A stretch of DNA of 64,000 nt from NCBI GenBank assembly GCA_963757065.1, contig CAVWQC010000005.1, forward strand, positions 1 through 64,000. Reading direction: 5' to 3'. The notes beneath the pieces are model-generated. The model did not search any database and was not told where the DNA came from. It saw only the letters and a list, made by a program, of their open reading frames with translations. Positions 1-9,015 of this stretch are shown piece by piece. The first letter of the stretch is position 1. Each line of letters starts with the position of its first letter. Origin of the DNA: PNON01 sp963757065 (lineage in GTDB: Bacteria; Chloroflexota; Anaerolineae; Anaerolineales; Anaerolineaceae). Both the position numbers and the translations under genes were made by a program.

Positions 1-444
1 CGCTTTTTCGGCAGATAACTCTTTTATTAGGATCCGGTCCCCTGTGAATAGAAATCGAAAAGCCCATTCTCCCGTTGGTGTGCTTATACCAAACCAGACT
101 GTTCCCACCGGTTTGTGTGGCAATCCACCACCAGGTCCCGCAATTCCGCTGACCGATACGCCAATATCGGCTGACAGGGCTTGCCGGATTCCGCGTGCCA
201 TCTCAAGTACTGTTTCTTCGCTCACCGCACCGAACTTCTCCAGGGTGGCATGCTGAACGCCCAGCAGTTTTTCTTTTGCTTCATAGGCATAGGCAGTCAC
301 ACTCCCGAGGTAATAATCAGAACTCCCGGGAATGTTGGTAATGCGGTGTCCGATCAATCCGCCGGTGCAGGATTCGGCCATCGCCAGTTTCAGACCTCTG
401 GTTTTAAGCAGGCTGCCGATTTTTTCTTCCAATAATCTCGCCAC
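1..444 (-). CDS. pncC: Nicotinamide-nucleotide amidohydrolase (CinA C-terminal/PncC family), 3' end cut by window edge
   Basis: The minus strand reads without a stop from a GTG at 444 to the window edge (148 codons). The family deamidates nicotinamide mononucleotide to nicotinic acid mononucleotide in pyridine-nucleotide recycling. Visible family motifs are AESCTGG (Ser25 as nucleophile), an EAKEKLLGV stretch (Lys57 region) and SGIAGPGGG followed by KPVGTVWFG. A standalone PncC is about 160 residues, so only a short tail is missing. The GTG start follows GGAG with 7-8 nt spacing; no ATG lies nearer the first conserved helix. It diverges from uvrC. There is no N-terminal CinA (MoaB-like) domain, so this is the standalone form. 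Confidence 0.9.
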   Translation of the reverse strand, partial: MARLLEEKIGSLLKTRGLKLAMAESCTGGLIGHRITNIPGSSDYYLGSVTAYAYEAKEKLLGVQHATLEKFGAVSEETVLEMARGIRQALSADIGVSVSGIAGPGGGLPHKPVGTVWFGISTPTGEWAFRFLFTGDRILIKELSAEKA

Positions 445-555
445 TAAGTTCTCCGTTCAGATATATTCTAACCTAAAAATTGATGCGTAACCCTATTTCT
501 TTCATCGATCCCCTCTCTATCGACTGACCCTCACAAGGAGTTGGTGTTAAAATAT

Positions 556-2423
556 ATGGAAATGGAAATCGCGCCAAATATTCAAAGCATACTGGATAAC
601 CTGCCCCTCAAACCCGGCTGTTATATTATGAAAGGCAGCGACGGGACTGTGATCTATGTCGGGAAAGCCATCAATCTGCGCAACCGGGTGCGCAGTTATT
701 TCCATAAACTGGCGGAATGGGACCATAAAACCCGCAAATTGGTACCCAATGTCACTGATATAGAGTGGATCGTGGTCGGTTCAGAGTTGGAAGCTTTGAT
801 CCTGGAAATGAACCTGATCAAGAAGCACCGGCCGCGTTACAACGTCCGTCTGAAGGACGATAAGAAGTATCCGTATATCAAAGTGCATTGGATGGATGAC
901 TTTCCCGAAGGTTACCATCACCCGCGAGATGGAAAAGGATGGCAACCGTTATTTCGGTCCTTACACTTCCGTCTGGGCTGTGCATCAAACCATGGATCTG
1001 CTGCGGCGCATTTTCCCGTTCTTAACCTGTGACCGTGTGATCACCGGGATGGATGAGCGCGCCTGTCTGTACTATGATATCCATCTATGCTCGGCTCCCT
1101 GTATCGGGGTGATCGCCAAAGCTGCTTACCGCCAGAATATCGAAGACCTGTGCTTCTTCCTCGAAGGGCATACCAAACCCATCATTTCCCGCCTGCAGGT
1201 AGAAATGGATAAAGCTTCAGAGGACCTGAAGTTCGAGAAAGCTGCTGCCCTGCGCGACCAGATCCAGGCGATCAATACGGTGGTGGAAAAACAGAAGGTG
1301 ATCAGTTCGGACCAGACAGACTCGGATGTGATCGCCATGGCTCGCGCCGATAACGAAGCCTGTGTGCAGATCTTCTTCATTCGGGCAGGAAAACTGATCG
1401 GCCGTGAGTATTTCATCCTCGAAGGCACTGAAGATTCCAGCGATTCAGAGGTTGTTTCGCAGTTCCTCAAGCAGTTCTATTCCGAAGCCGCCACCCTGCC
1501 GTCAGAAGTCCTGCTGCCCAACGATATTGAAGAAGCCAACATCATCAAGCAATGGCTGGCTTCCCGCAATAACAGCCACAAGGTGGAATTGCTGGTCCCG
1601 CGCAGGGGCGCGAATCATGACCTGGTGGAGATGGCTGCCGAAAATGCCACCGACACATTGAATTCATTGCGTGCCCGCTGGCAGGCAGATACCCACAAGC
1701 AGGCTGAAGCACTGGGTGAATTGCGAGATGCCCTGGGTTTGCAGGTTCCCATCAATAAGATCGAGTGTTATGACATCTCGAATATCCAGGGGACTGCATC
1801 GGTTGGCAGCATGGTGATATTCGAACAGGGCGTGCCCAACAAAAAGAATTACCGCCAGTTCAACATCAAGAGCGTGGATGGTCCGGATGACTTTGCGAGC
1901 ATGGAAGAAGTGTTGACCAGGCGCTTTGGAAGGTGGAAGGCGGCCGAAGAAGAGAATATCCCGGGGAAGAAACCTGATCCGGCTTTTTCCATCCTGCCGG
2001 ACCTGCTCATCGTGGACGGCGGTAAAGGGCAATTGGGTCGGGCGGTAAAAGTGCTGGAAACATACGGATTGCAGGAACGTGTTCCGGTGGTCGGGCTTGG
2101 CCAAACAGCAGGAGGAATTATTCCGACCTGGAATCGCTGAATCTGTGCTGCTGCCCAGACACAGCCAGGCGTTATACCTGATTCAACGCATCCGCGATGA
2201 AGCTCACCGCTTTGCCATCACCGCTCACCGCAAGAAACGCACAAAGACCGGCTTGGCTTCCCGACTGGATTCCATCCCCGGCGTTGGCCCCAACCGGCGC
2301 AAGGCGTTATTGATCCAATTCGGCTCGATCGAAGCCATCAAGGAAGCGACCATTGAGCAGTTGGCAGCGGTGAAAGGGGTGACCCTTCAGGTTGCCCGGT
2401 CTGTGAAAGCCGGACTGGAGTAA
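556..2423 (+). CDS. uvrC: Excinuclease ABC subunit C, interrupted by two single-base frameshifts
   Basis: UvrC makes the dual incisions in nucleotide excision repair with UvrA and UvrB. The N-terminal GIY-YIG nuclease is clear (PGCYIMK, then VIYVGKAINLRNRVRSYF), followed by a UVR motif (KASEDLKFEKAAALRDQI), the RNase H-like domain (ECYDISNIQGT, LLIVDGGKGQL) and a C-terminal helix-hairpin-helix (SIPGVGPNRRKALL). The frame shifts near 899-907 and again near 2096-2102; removing one base at each restores a 621-residue protein, the usual family size. The start is ambiguous: AAGGAG at 535-540 lies 15 nt before the ATG at 556 and 3 nt before a GTG at 544. A hairpin terminator follows directly. Confidence 0.93.
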
Positions 2424-2427
2424 GAAG

Positions 2428-2457
2428 GTAGGGGTCGACCGGTGTGTCGACCCTTTT
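2428..2457 (+). terminator. Rho-independent terminator of uvrC
   Basis: Perfect 8-bp arms GGGTCGAC (2432-2439) and GTCGACCC (2446-2453) with a 6-nt loop are followed by TTTT, a few bases after the uvrC stop. The core resembles the hairpin at 6001-6034, so it may belong to a dispersed repeat family used as terminators. Confidence 0.75.
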
Positions 2458-2477
2458 GATCGGTGTCAATTAAATAA

Positions 2478-2517
2478 AAACACCTTCCGAAGGTGATTCT
2501 TCCTACGGAAGGTGTTT
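2478..2517. terminator. Bidirectional terminator between uvrC and ychF
   Basis: Perfect 12-bp inverted repeat AAACACCTTCCG (2478-2489) / CGGAAGGTGTTT (2506-2517) with A/T-rich flanks on both sides, between two convergent genes. The left arm can alternatively pair with the adjacent AAGGTG (2490-2495), giving a competing small hairpin. Confidence 0.75.
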
Positions 2518-2537
2518 ATCATTTACAGAGATTCAAA

Positions 2538-3605
2538 TTAAATATTGAACCGGATATTCAGGATATCCCCATCCTGGACGATATATTCCTTCCCCTCCAG
2601 GCGGAATTTGCCTTTGCTCTTGGCTTCATTCATGCTGCCCAGGGCGACCAGGTCGTTATAAGCCACCACTTCGGCGCGGATGAACCCTTTCTGCAGATCG
2701 GTGTGGATCTCACCTGCAGCTTCAGGTGCAGTTGCCCCGCGATGCACCGTCCATCCCCGGCATTCGTCCGGACCAACCGTGAAGAAAGACTGTAATCCAA
2801 GCAGGTCATAAGACAGCCGGATCATACGATTCAAGCTGGGCTCTTCGATGCCGTATTCCTGTAAAAAGATCTGCATCTCGTCAGGCGGGAGCTGGGCAAT
2901 ATCCATTTCCAGTTTCCCCTGCAGTGAGACAACCTGGCTGTGTTTGTGGGTGTAGTTGATGGCTGGTTCTTTTTGGCCTTCGGAAAGATTCAACACAATC
3001 AGGGTGGGTTTCCGGGAGAGGAAGCCATACCCGGAGAGCATTTTCTCTTCCTCGTGGCTGATCTCCATGTCTTTCAGGGGTTTCTCTTCGCTGAGCACTG
3101 CATGGAAACGTTCGAACAATTCGTGTTCACGATCAATGACTGCTTTTTCCCTGCCGGCGCCCTTCTTGCGTTCCTCCGCCAGGCGTTCCAGCTTGCGTTC
3201 GACAGCGATCAGATCATTCAGGATGAATTCGGTGTCCATGGCGGCGATATCACGCTGCGGATCGATGCTTCCAGCGGCATGCGGCACTTCATCCGATTCG
3301 AAGCAACGCGCCACATGGATGAAGCCATCCATCTGGGTCAGGTGGTTCATCAAAGTACCTGAAATACCGCTTTTCCCGGCGCTGCCATCCAACCCGGCAA
3401 TGTCTGCGTACGTGACCTTGGTGTAAATTGTCTTCTTGGGGTTGAACATCGCGGAAAGAGTATCCACCCGTGGGTCGGGAACATCCACCACGGCGGTGTG
3501 CACTTCCAACTTTCCACCGGCCCCGGTAGGAACGGATCCGCGGGTGAGAGCATTATAGAGTGTGGTTTTTCCGGACTGTGGTAAACCAATGATACCTAAG
3601 CGCAT
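2538..3605 (-). CDS. ychF: YchF/Ola1-family ATPase
   Basis: Obg-family P-loop protein, universally conserved, binding ribosomes and preferring ATP over GTP. The G1 motif GLPQSGKTT is at residues 7-15. The usual NKxD specificity motif is replaced by the NLSE typical of YchF. A central helical coiled insert (ERKLERLAEERKKG) and a C-terminal TGS domain (IHTDLQKGF, then YIVQDGDILNIRFNI) complete the family order. At 355 residues it has the normal length. It is convergent with uvrC across a strong hairpin. It appears intact. Confidence 0.95.
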   Translation of the reverse strand: MRLGIIGLPQSGKTTLYNALTRGSVPTGAGGKLEVHTAVVDVPDPRVDTLSAMFNPKKTIYTKVTYADIAGLDGSAGKSGISGTLMNHLTQMDGFIHVARCFESDEVPHAAGSIDPQRDIAAMDTEFILNDLIAVERKLERLAEERKKGAGREKAVIDREHELFERFHAVLSEEKPLKDMEISHEEEKMLSGYGFLSRKPTLIVLNLSEGQKEPAINYTHKHSQVVSLQGKLEMDIAQLPPDEMQIFLQEYGIEEPSLNRMIRLSYDLLGLQSFFTVGPDECRGWTVHRGATAPEAAGEIHTDLQKGFIRAEVVAYNDLVALGSMNEAKSKGKFRLEGKEYIVQDGDILNIRFNI

Positions 3606-3677
3606 AATTTTTTCCTGTGATTCCCGCTCATCTTGACCGGAGCGGTGGTTTTAGATATACTACAATTCGTTATAGAT

Positions 3678-3759
3678 GCCGGAGTGGCGGAATTGGCAGA
3701 CGCGCACGACTCAAAATCGTGTACCTTCGGGTATGTGGGTTCAATTCCCACCTTCGGCA
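3678..3759 (+). tRNA. tRNA-Leu, anticodon CAA
   Basis: A full cloverleaf can be drawn by eye. The acceptor stem GCCGGAG pairs with CTTCGGC. The anticodon stem CACGA/TCGTG encloses loop CTCAAAA, giving anticodon CAA (reads UUG). A long variable arm (TACC..GGTA) marks a class II tRNA, and the T-arm is GTGGG-TTCAATT-CCCAC. The discriminator base is A at 3759. It is followed by CCT, so the 3' CCA is not fully encoded and must be added by CCA transferase. Confidence 0.97.
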
Positions 3760-3775
3760 CCTCGATTATAACATG

Positions 3776-3808
3776 ACCCCCTTGCAGTATTGCGGGGGTT
3801 TTGGTTTA
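3776..3808 (+). terminator. Terminator after tRNA-Leu
   Basis: Arms ACCCCC (3776-3781) and GGGGGT (3794-3799), with inner GCA/TGC pairing, are followed by a T-rich stretch, 17 nt after the tRNA. Confidence 0.7.
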
Positions 3809-3917
3809 TTTATGGTTGGGGGTGAATATTTTATGGATAATTTTATTCCGGTTGTGATACCATTAAAGTACATCTGAATGTTCAATTAATAGACCTATTG
3901 GTAGATTGGAGGCAGAT

Positions 3918-5189
3918 ATGGATTCGATGAACAATATCCTGGCTGTCATTCTTGGAGGCGGTAGGGGCGCCAGATTGTATCCCCTCACAAAGTATCGTTC
4001 CAAACCTGCCGTCCCGATGGGCGGTAAATACCGGCTGATCGATGTTCCCATCAGTAATTGCATCAATTCTGGTTTGTATCGAATCGCGGTTTTAACCCAA
4101 TTTAATTCCGTATCTTTGCACAGGCATATATCCCGCACTTACAGTTTCGATGCCTTCCACACAGGCTATGTTCAGATCTGGGCAGCCGAGCAGACTTCCA
4201 GTAGCTCGGACTGGTACCAGGGTACCGCTGATGCAGTTCGCAAACAATTATGGCAGATTAAGTCTGCTGACGCTGATTTTGTCCTCATTCTGGCTGGCGA
4301 CCATCTTTACCGGATGGATTATGCGGCGATGGCTGACTTCCACTGCCAGAATAAAGCTGATATCACTGTTGCTGTCCAACCGGTTGCCAGGCATGATGCC
4401 AATCGCTTTGGAATCCTCAAGCGCGATTCGGGTTGTAGAATAACAAATTTTGCCGAAAAACCAGTAGACCCAAAAATTCTAGAGGAAATGGTGAGCCGCG
4501 ACGATAAGAATAAACCTTATCTGGGGTCGATGGGGATCTATATGTTCAAAACAGATGTATTAATGGAGCTGATAGGCAACACCACTTTTGATGATTTTGG
4601 TGGTGATGTCATTCCATTTGCTTTGGACAAGAAAAAAGTATATGGCTATGATTTCGACGGGTACTGGGAGGATATTGGGACGATCCGATCATTTTACGAC
4701 ACCAACCTGGCGCTGACCTTGCCTGAGCCTCCTTTCAATATGTTTGATGCCAATAACCCGATCTATACAGCCCCGTTGTTCCTTCCCTGTTCACACATTA
4801 TCAACAGTTCCCTGGAACAAACCCTTCTGGCTGATGGCTGCTGGATCGATTGCGCCACCATCCGGCATTCCAGCATCGGGGTTCGCAGCCGGGTGGAACA
4901 TGGCAGCCAGATAGCGGATAGTATCATTATGGGTGCAGATTATTATGAGAAAGCTCGCCTTCGGTCCAAGCACAAGATACCTATCGGGATTGGTCCAGGC
5001 TGCCAGATCGAAGGGGCTATCATTGATAAGAACGCCCGATTAGGTGCAGGAGTAACCATTCGAAAATTTCCCCGGGGAACCGATATGGATATGGATGACT
5101 GGGTGGTCAGGGATGGTATAGTGGTTGTGCCAAAAGATGTTGAAATCCCAGCCGGAACCCGGATATCCCCTGAAATCCCGCTGTTTTAA
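3918..5189 (+). CDS. glgC: Glucose-1-phosphate adenylyltransferase (ADP-glucose pyrophosphorylase)
   Basis: Makes ADP-glucose from glucose-1-phosphate and ATP, the committed step of bacterial glycogen synthesis. The N-terminal nucleotidyltransferase fold is clear: LGGGRGARLYPLT, KPAVPMGGKYRLIDVPISNC, WYQGTADAV, LAGDHLYRMDY and the EKP loop. A left-handed beta-helix C-terminus follows (repeated hexapeptide-like segments from about residue 290, ending near PAGTRISPEIPLF). At 423 residues it matches the family. The ATG at 3918 is chosen over an in-frame TTG at 3906 because GGAGG lies 6-7 nt upstream of it. No glycogen synthase lies nearby. Confidence 0.95.
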   Translation: MDSMNNILAVILGGGRGARLYPLTKYRSKPAVPMGGKYRLIDVPISNCINSGLYRIAVLTQFNSVSLHRHISRTYSFDAFHTGYVQIWAAEQTSSSSDWYQGTADAVRKQLWQIKSADADFVLILAGDHLYRMDYAAMADFHCQNKADITVAVQPVARHDANRFGILKRDSGCRITNFAEKPVDPKILEEMVSRDDKNKPYLGSMGIYMFKTDVLMELIGNTTFDDFGGDVIPFALDKKKVYGYDFDGYWEDIGTIRSFYDTNLALTLPEPPFNMFDANNPIYTAPLFLPCSHIINSSLEQTLLADGCWIDCATIRHSSIGVRSRVEHGSQIADSIIMGADYYEKARLRSKHKIPIGIGPGCQIEGAIIDKNARLGAGVTIRKFPRGTDMDMDDWVVRDGIVVVPKDVEIPAGTRISPEIPLF

Positions 5190-5250
5190 TTCATAGTTCG
5201 TGGAATATTTAACTTCATTGCCATAAGTGGGATTATCTTCGGTAGAAACG

Positions 5251-5997
5251 ATGCAGGCATTTAATTTTCAACTCATCAATGGATATCCCATCCTGGATAT
5301 GGATGGGATGAGAGTATTGCTGAACACCGGCTCGGCGGAAAGTATGGGGTTGCCTGGTGAAATAACCATTGCCGGGAAAATATCCCCGCTAAAAAAATCC
5401 ACTCTCAGGTTGACCCCTGACATACTTGGGAAACAATTAGGTACTCCTGTAGACGTTATGTTGGGTGCAGATATCCTTACCCAATTTGATTTCAAATTGC
5501 TGCCCGAAAAAAGGCAGGTCATATTTACAAGCGGTGAGTTCCACCCTTACGGGTATTGTAATTATTTTGAGCTTTTCAACGGTGTGCCGATCACTCCCGT
5601 TTCTGTATTCAATCAGGATATCCGGCTATTCTTTGTTACCGGTTCACGCAGATCCTATTTGAAACAGGAGTTATTGAAAAAGATAAATCCCACCGGAACA
5701 GCAACTGATTACTACCCGGGGTTGGGATCTTTTGAGACGCCCATCTTCAATGTGACGATCTGGGTTGCCGGTTTTGATGTGGAATTGGAGGTTGGCATCC
5801 CGCCAAAACCGTTGCTATCCATGCTGGATCAAACCCATTCGCAGGGGGTTTTGGGTGTGGATGTTCTGCAGGGGTTTGAGGTGTGCCTGGCGCCCCGTCG
5901 CCGTGAAAGCATCTGGTGGAAGCGCGGCAGCGGAGGGGGGCAGGAACTGGAAGGTCAACGCCGCGACCCGAATGACGTTCCCGGATATTATTATTAA
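5251..5997 (+). CDS. Tandem retropepsin-like protein lacking catalytic aspartates
   Basis: The 248-residue protein seems to hold two copies of an aspartyl-protease-like half. The first has VLLNTGSAESM followed by DVMLGADILTQFDFKLLP. The second has LFFVTGSRRSYL followed by GVLGVDVLQGFEVCLAP. In active proteases the turn is DTG; here it is NTG and VTG, so both catalytic Asp are absent. No signal peptide is evident. The start at ATG 5251 is preferred over GTG 5227, though its ribosome site (GGTAG) is weak. Fold assignment is by motif only; the function is unknown, perhaps a binding scaffold. Confidence 0.6.
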   Translation: MQAFNFQLINGYPILDMDGMRVLLNTGSAESMGLPGEITIAGKISPLKKSTLRLTPDILGKQLGTPVDVMLGADILTQFDFKLLPEKRQVIFTSGEFHPYGYCNYFELFNGVPITPVSVFNQDIRLFFVTGSRRSYLKQELLKKINPTGTATDYYPGLGSFETPIFNVTIWVAGFDVELEVGIPPKPLLSMLDQTHSQGVLGVDVLQGFEVCLAPRRRESIWWKRGSGGGQELEGQRRDPNDVPGYYY

Positions 5998-6000
5998 CCC

Positions 6001-6034
6001 ACGTAGGGGTCGACACACATGTCGCCCCCTACGT
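6001..6034. repeat. GTAGGGG-type inverted repeat, probable terminator
   Basis: Stem ACGTAGGGG-t-CGAC pairs with GTCG-c-CCCCTACGT around loop ACACAT, with a single mismatch. It lies just after the stop of the retropepsin-like gene. It shares the core GTAGGGGTCGAC with the hairpin at 2428-2453. Confidence 0.7.
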
Positions 6035-6064
6035 TATGTTGTGTTTCTGGATTATCGTACCAAA

Positions 6065-6430
6065 TTATTGAATATACGTCTTTACCTGCGGGTCATCCAG
6101 GAAGACCAGGTTCAAAATACCGGCAACAACTGATAACACATTGCCGTAAATGATGTTGGCGATTTCGAAAATGGCCAGAGTCTTGATGGTATTTGCGGCT
6201 ACTAACTTACCGGAAAGCATCTTTGATGCATATACGATCTCAAAGACACCCAACACCAGCGGAAGCACAGCCACTGGCAGGCACAATAGACCGACAATGC
6301 TGACGATCGCCGCACCGGTAATGGATAAACCTGCTAATACATTCAAGATACCGTTAACCAGCATGATAATGGCTATCGCCTGGACTTTTCCAGGTGTGGA
6401 TTGGTTTGGCATAACAATTTGTTCAGACAT
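6065..6430 (-). CDS. Small integral membrane protein, unknown function
   Basis: 121 residues with a short polar N-terminus (MSEQIVMPNQSTPGK), then about three to four hydrophobic segments: AIAIIMLVNGILNVLAGL, a long Gly/Val/Leu-rich stretch, and a final pair around ANIIYGNVLSVVAGILNLVF. No catalytic motif is recognisable. Related small membrane proteins of unknown role are common in Anaerolineae. It is transcribed toward the preceding gene and stands alone. Confidence 0.65.
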   Translation of the reverse strand: MSEQIVMPNQSTPGKVQAIAIIMLVNGILNVLAGLSITGAAIVSIVGLLCLPVAVLPLVLGVFEIVYASKMLSGKLVAANTIKTLAIFEIANIIYGNVLSVVAGILNLVFLDDPQVKTYIQ

Positions 6431-6573
6431 TTTTTCCTCTTTTATTAATGATTTATTGATTTCTAAGAATGTATACGCGAGAGTGACGAGTAAGTTGCAA
6501 TGATTTCCTGTTTCAGTAATAAAATTTCTTGATTGACCGATAAAAGAAATATTATCTCTATTGGAGCAAAATT

Positions 6574-6981
6574 ATGAAATCGTTGGAATGGAAAGAGACT
6601 TATTCTGTAGGAGTCCAGTTACTAAATGATCAGCATAAAGTTTTGGTAGGTCACTTAAATACAATTTATCAATTATTCGATAGTCCCGATAATAAAGATC
6701 GGGTAGGAACTTTGCTCACCGAGTTGGAGCAGTACGCAGTGGTTCATTTTAAATCCGAAGAAGACCTGTTTACAAAATATAAGTATCGCGAACTTGATAA
6801 ACACGCTCTCGAACACCGCTTCTATGAACAGAAGGTAAGTGAATTCAAGACGAGATTCGACTCATCTGACGAAAAAGTAACCCTGGATATGCTTGAATTC
6901 CTGGCAGATTGGTTAACCGGTCATATAATGGGCAGCGATCAGGAGTACCAGAGATATTTGAATAATTGTGGGGTATTTTAA
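6574..6981 (+). CDS. Bacteriohemerythrin
   Basis: Single-domain, 135-residue hemerythrin, a non-haem di-iron protein that reversibly binds O2. The metal-ligand pattern is complete: WKETYSVGV, DQHK (His), HFKSEEDLF (His and Glu), HALEHRFY (two His) and the closing HIMGSDQEY (His...Asp). Length and order match standalone bacteriohemerythrins. In a probably anaerobic lineage it may buffer or sense oxygen; that role is inference. It is preceded by an AT-rich region and sits alone. Confidence 0.92.
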   Translation: MKSLEWKETYSVGVQLLNDQHKVLVGHLNTIYQLFDSPDNKDRVGTLLTELEQYAVVHFKSEEDLFTKYKYRELDKHALEHRFYEQKVSEFKTRFDSSDEKVTLDMLEFLADWLTGHIMGSDQEYQRYLNNCGVF

Positions 6982-7142
6982 ATACTAACGTACCCGGAAA
7001 AATATTAGTGTATCGTTCCTACCTTTCATAGATGAAGAGGTTTTTCTATGAAAATCGGATGCATTAAATGCTGCAGACAAGTTTAAGATTTGGTACAATA
7101 ATCTCAGAATACATCCTTTCCCCTGTACAGGTAAAAGCTATC

Positions 7143-7703
7143 ATGGATACTAATCCCGAATTCCCGTATGATTTTATTGATAAGGTCATCATCTCCAAAG
7201 ACGATATTCAAAAGCGCGTACAGGACCTTGGCCGGCAGATCGCCATCGATTACAAAGATTCTGAAAAGCTCCTGCTGCTGGGATTGCTGCGCGGCAGCGT
7301 GGTCTTTATCACCGACCTTATGATGCATGTTTCCCGGCCGATGACGATGGATTTCATGTCCGTCTCCTCCTATTCCGGTTCCGAATCCAGTGGTTTTGTG
7401 CGCATAGATTCCGATCATAAGACCAACATCCGCGGCTGGGATGTCATCCTGATCGACGACATCGTTGATTCGGGTTACACCATTAAAACCGTATCCCGCC
7501 TTCTCCTGGACAGGCAGCCCAAAAGCCTGAAAGTTTGTGCCTTGCTGGATAAGCCCGTCCGCCATAAGGTGGATATCCAGATCGATTACCTGGGGTTCTC
7601 CATCCCGGATTATTTCGTGGTCGGATATGGGTTGGATATCGACGAAAAAGGCCGCAACCTGCCTTACATTGCATCGGTTGACCTGAACAAATACAAGAAA
7701 TAG
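7143..7703 (+). CDS. hpt: Hypoxanthine phosphoribosyltransferase
   Basis: Purine salvage enzyme joining hypoxanthine or guanine to PRPP. The PRPP loop VILIDDIVDSGYTI is intact, as are LLGLLRGSVVFITDL (early catalytic loop) and the C-terminal DYFVVGYGLDIDEKGRNLPYI. The ATG at 7143 gives 186 residues, the usual size. An upstream in-frame ATG at 7068 would add 25 residues that include a promoter-like TACAAT, so it is rejected. It starts a purine cluster: purA begins 10 nt after its stop and purB follows. Confidence 0.93.
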   Translation: MDTNPEFPYDFIDKVIISKDDIQKRVQDLGRQIAIDYKDSEKLLLLGLLRGSVVFITDLMMHVSRPMTMDFMSVSSYSGSESSGFVRIDSDHKTNIRGWDVILIDDIVDSGYTIKTVSRLLLDRQPKSLKVCALLDKPVRHKVDIQIDYLGFSIPDYFVVGYGLDIDEKGRNLPYIASVDLNKYKK

Positions 7704-7713
7704 GAAGATCATC

Positions 7714-9013
7714 ATGCCATTAGAGATCGTTGTAGGCGCCCAATGGGGTGACGAAGGGAAGGGCAGGGTGGTTGACCTGCTCTCAGAAAAAGCAGATATT
7801 TCTGCCCGTTACAATGGCGGGGATAATGCCGGACACACCGTGACTGTCGGTGAGAAGATCTTCAAACTCCACATCATACCCTCAGGGTTTATTCATCCGA
7901 ACACCATCGGCGTCCTGGGGAACGGCATGGTGATCAATCCCTCCACCCTGGTGGAGGAAATGGAAATGCTGAAGGCTGCTGGCGTGGAGGTTTCTCCCGC
8001 CCGGCTGTTCATTTCCGATGCAGCCCAGTTGATCACCCCCGCACACCGGCTGCTGGACGCAGCACAGGATGCCGCCCTCGGTAAAGCCCAGATCGGCACC
8101 ACCGGGCGTGGAATCGGTCCGGCTTATGTGGATAAAGCTGCCCGGCGCGGTTTACGCACCGGGGAGATCCTTGACCTGCCTTCATTCAAACAAAGATTGA
8201 TGGACCACTTTACTTCAACAAATATTACTCTCAAGGCGTTGTATCAGCATCCGGGGTTGGATGTGGATAAAAACCACCGCAGAATACATGGAAAAAGCGG
8301 CCATCATGCAGCCATACATCCGCCGCATTGGTCCTATCGTGAAAACAGCCCTGGATAAGGGCAAAACCGTCCTTTCGGAAGCGGCACAGGGGACTTTATT
8401 AGACCTGGAGCAGGGCACTTACCCGTTCGTTACCAGTTCCTGCACCACCGCAGCCGGCGTTTTCAGCGGGCTGGGGTTGGGAATTTATCCGGTCAATCGT
8501 GTGGTCGGTGTGACAAAATCCTTCCAGACGCGTGTCGGATCAGGACCATTCCCGACTGAACTGCTGGATGAAAAGGCCACACTACTACGCGGGACTGGCA
8601 GCAATCCATGGGATGAATTCGGAACCACTACCGGCCGCCCGCGCCGGGTCGGATGGCTGGATCTGGTGCTCCTGCGTTATGCCATAGAGATCAACGGTAT
8701 CACAGAGTTGTTCATCACCAAAATGGACATCCTTTCCGGTATTGGCAATTTACCGGTGTGTGTTGCGTATGAAAGCCATGGTAAACAAATGACCCAGTTG
8801 GAACGCACTGCTGATGCTCAAAGCATGTCGCAGTATGTACCGGTCTATGAAACCCTTTCCGGTTGGCAGGAAGACCTGACAAAAGTTCGTGATTATGCTG
8901 ATTTCCCGGCAGCTGCGAAGGAATACATACACTTTATTGAAGAGCAATGCGGAGTTCCGGTGCGGATGATCTCTGTCGGTCCAGAACGTAACGCTGTAGT
9001 AAAGAAGAACTAA
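7714..9013 (+). CDS. purA: Adenylosuccinate synthetase, interrupted by one frameshift
   Basis: Couples IMP, GTP and aspartate to adenylosuccinate, the first committed AMP step. The N-terminus VVGAQWGDEGKGRVVD and the DNAGHTV motif (GTP/IMP binding) are followed by IGTTGRGIGPAY; later motifs are TLLDLEQGTYPFVTSS and TGRPRRVGWLDLV. The frame changes in a run of five A at 8269-8273; four A would give VDKTTAEYMEKA and a 432-residue protein of normal length. Both halves are otherwise fully conserved. It lies between hpt and purB with gaps of 10 and 2 nt, so the three are probably one operon. Confidence 0.94.
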
Positions 9014-9015
9014 AT

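Noticed and set aside
3617..3877. An 86-codon reading frame over tRNA-Leu
   Set aside because: It overlaps the tRNA and its terminator and has no ribosome site or recognisable protein.
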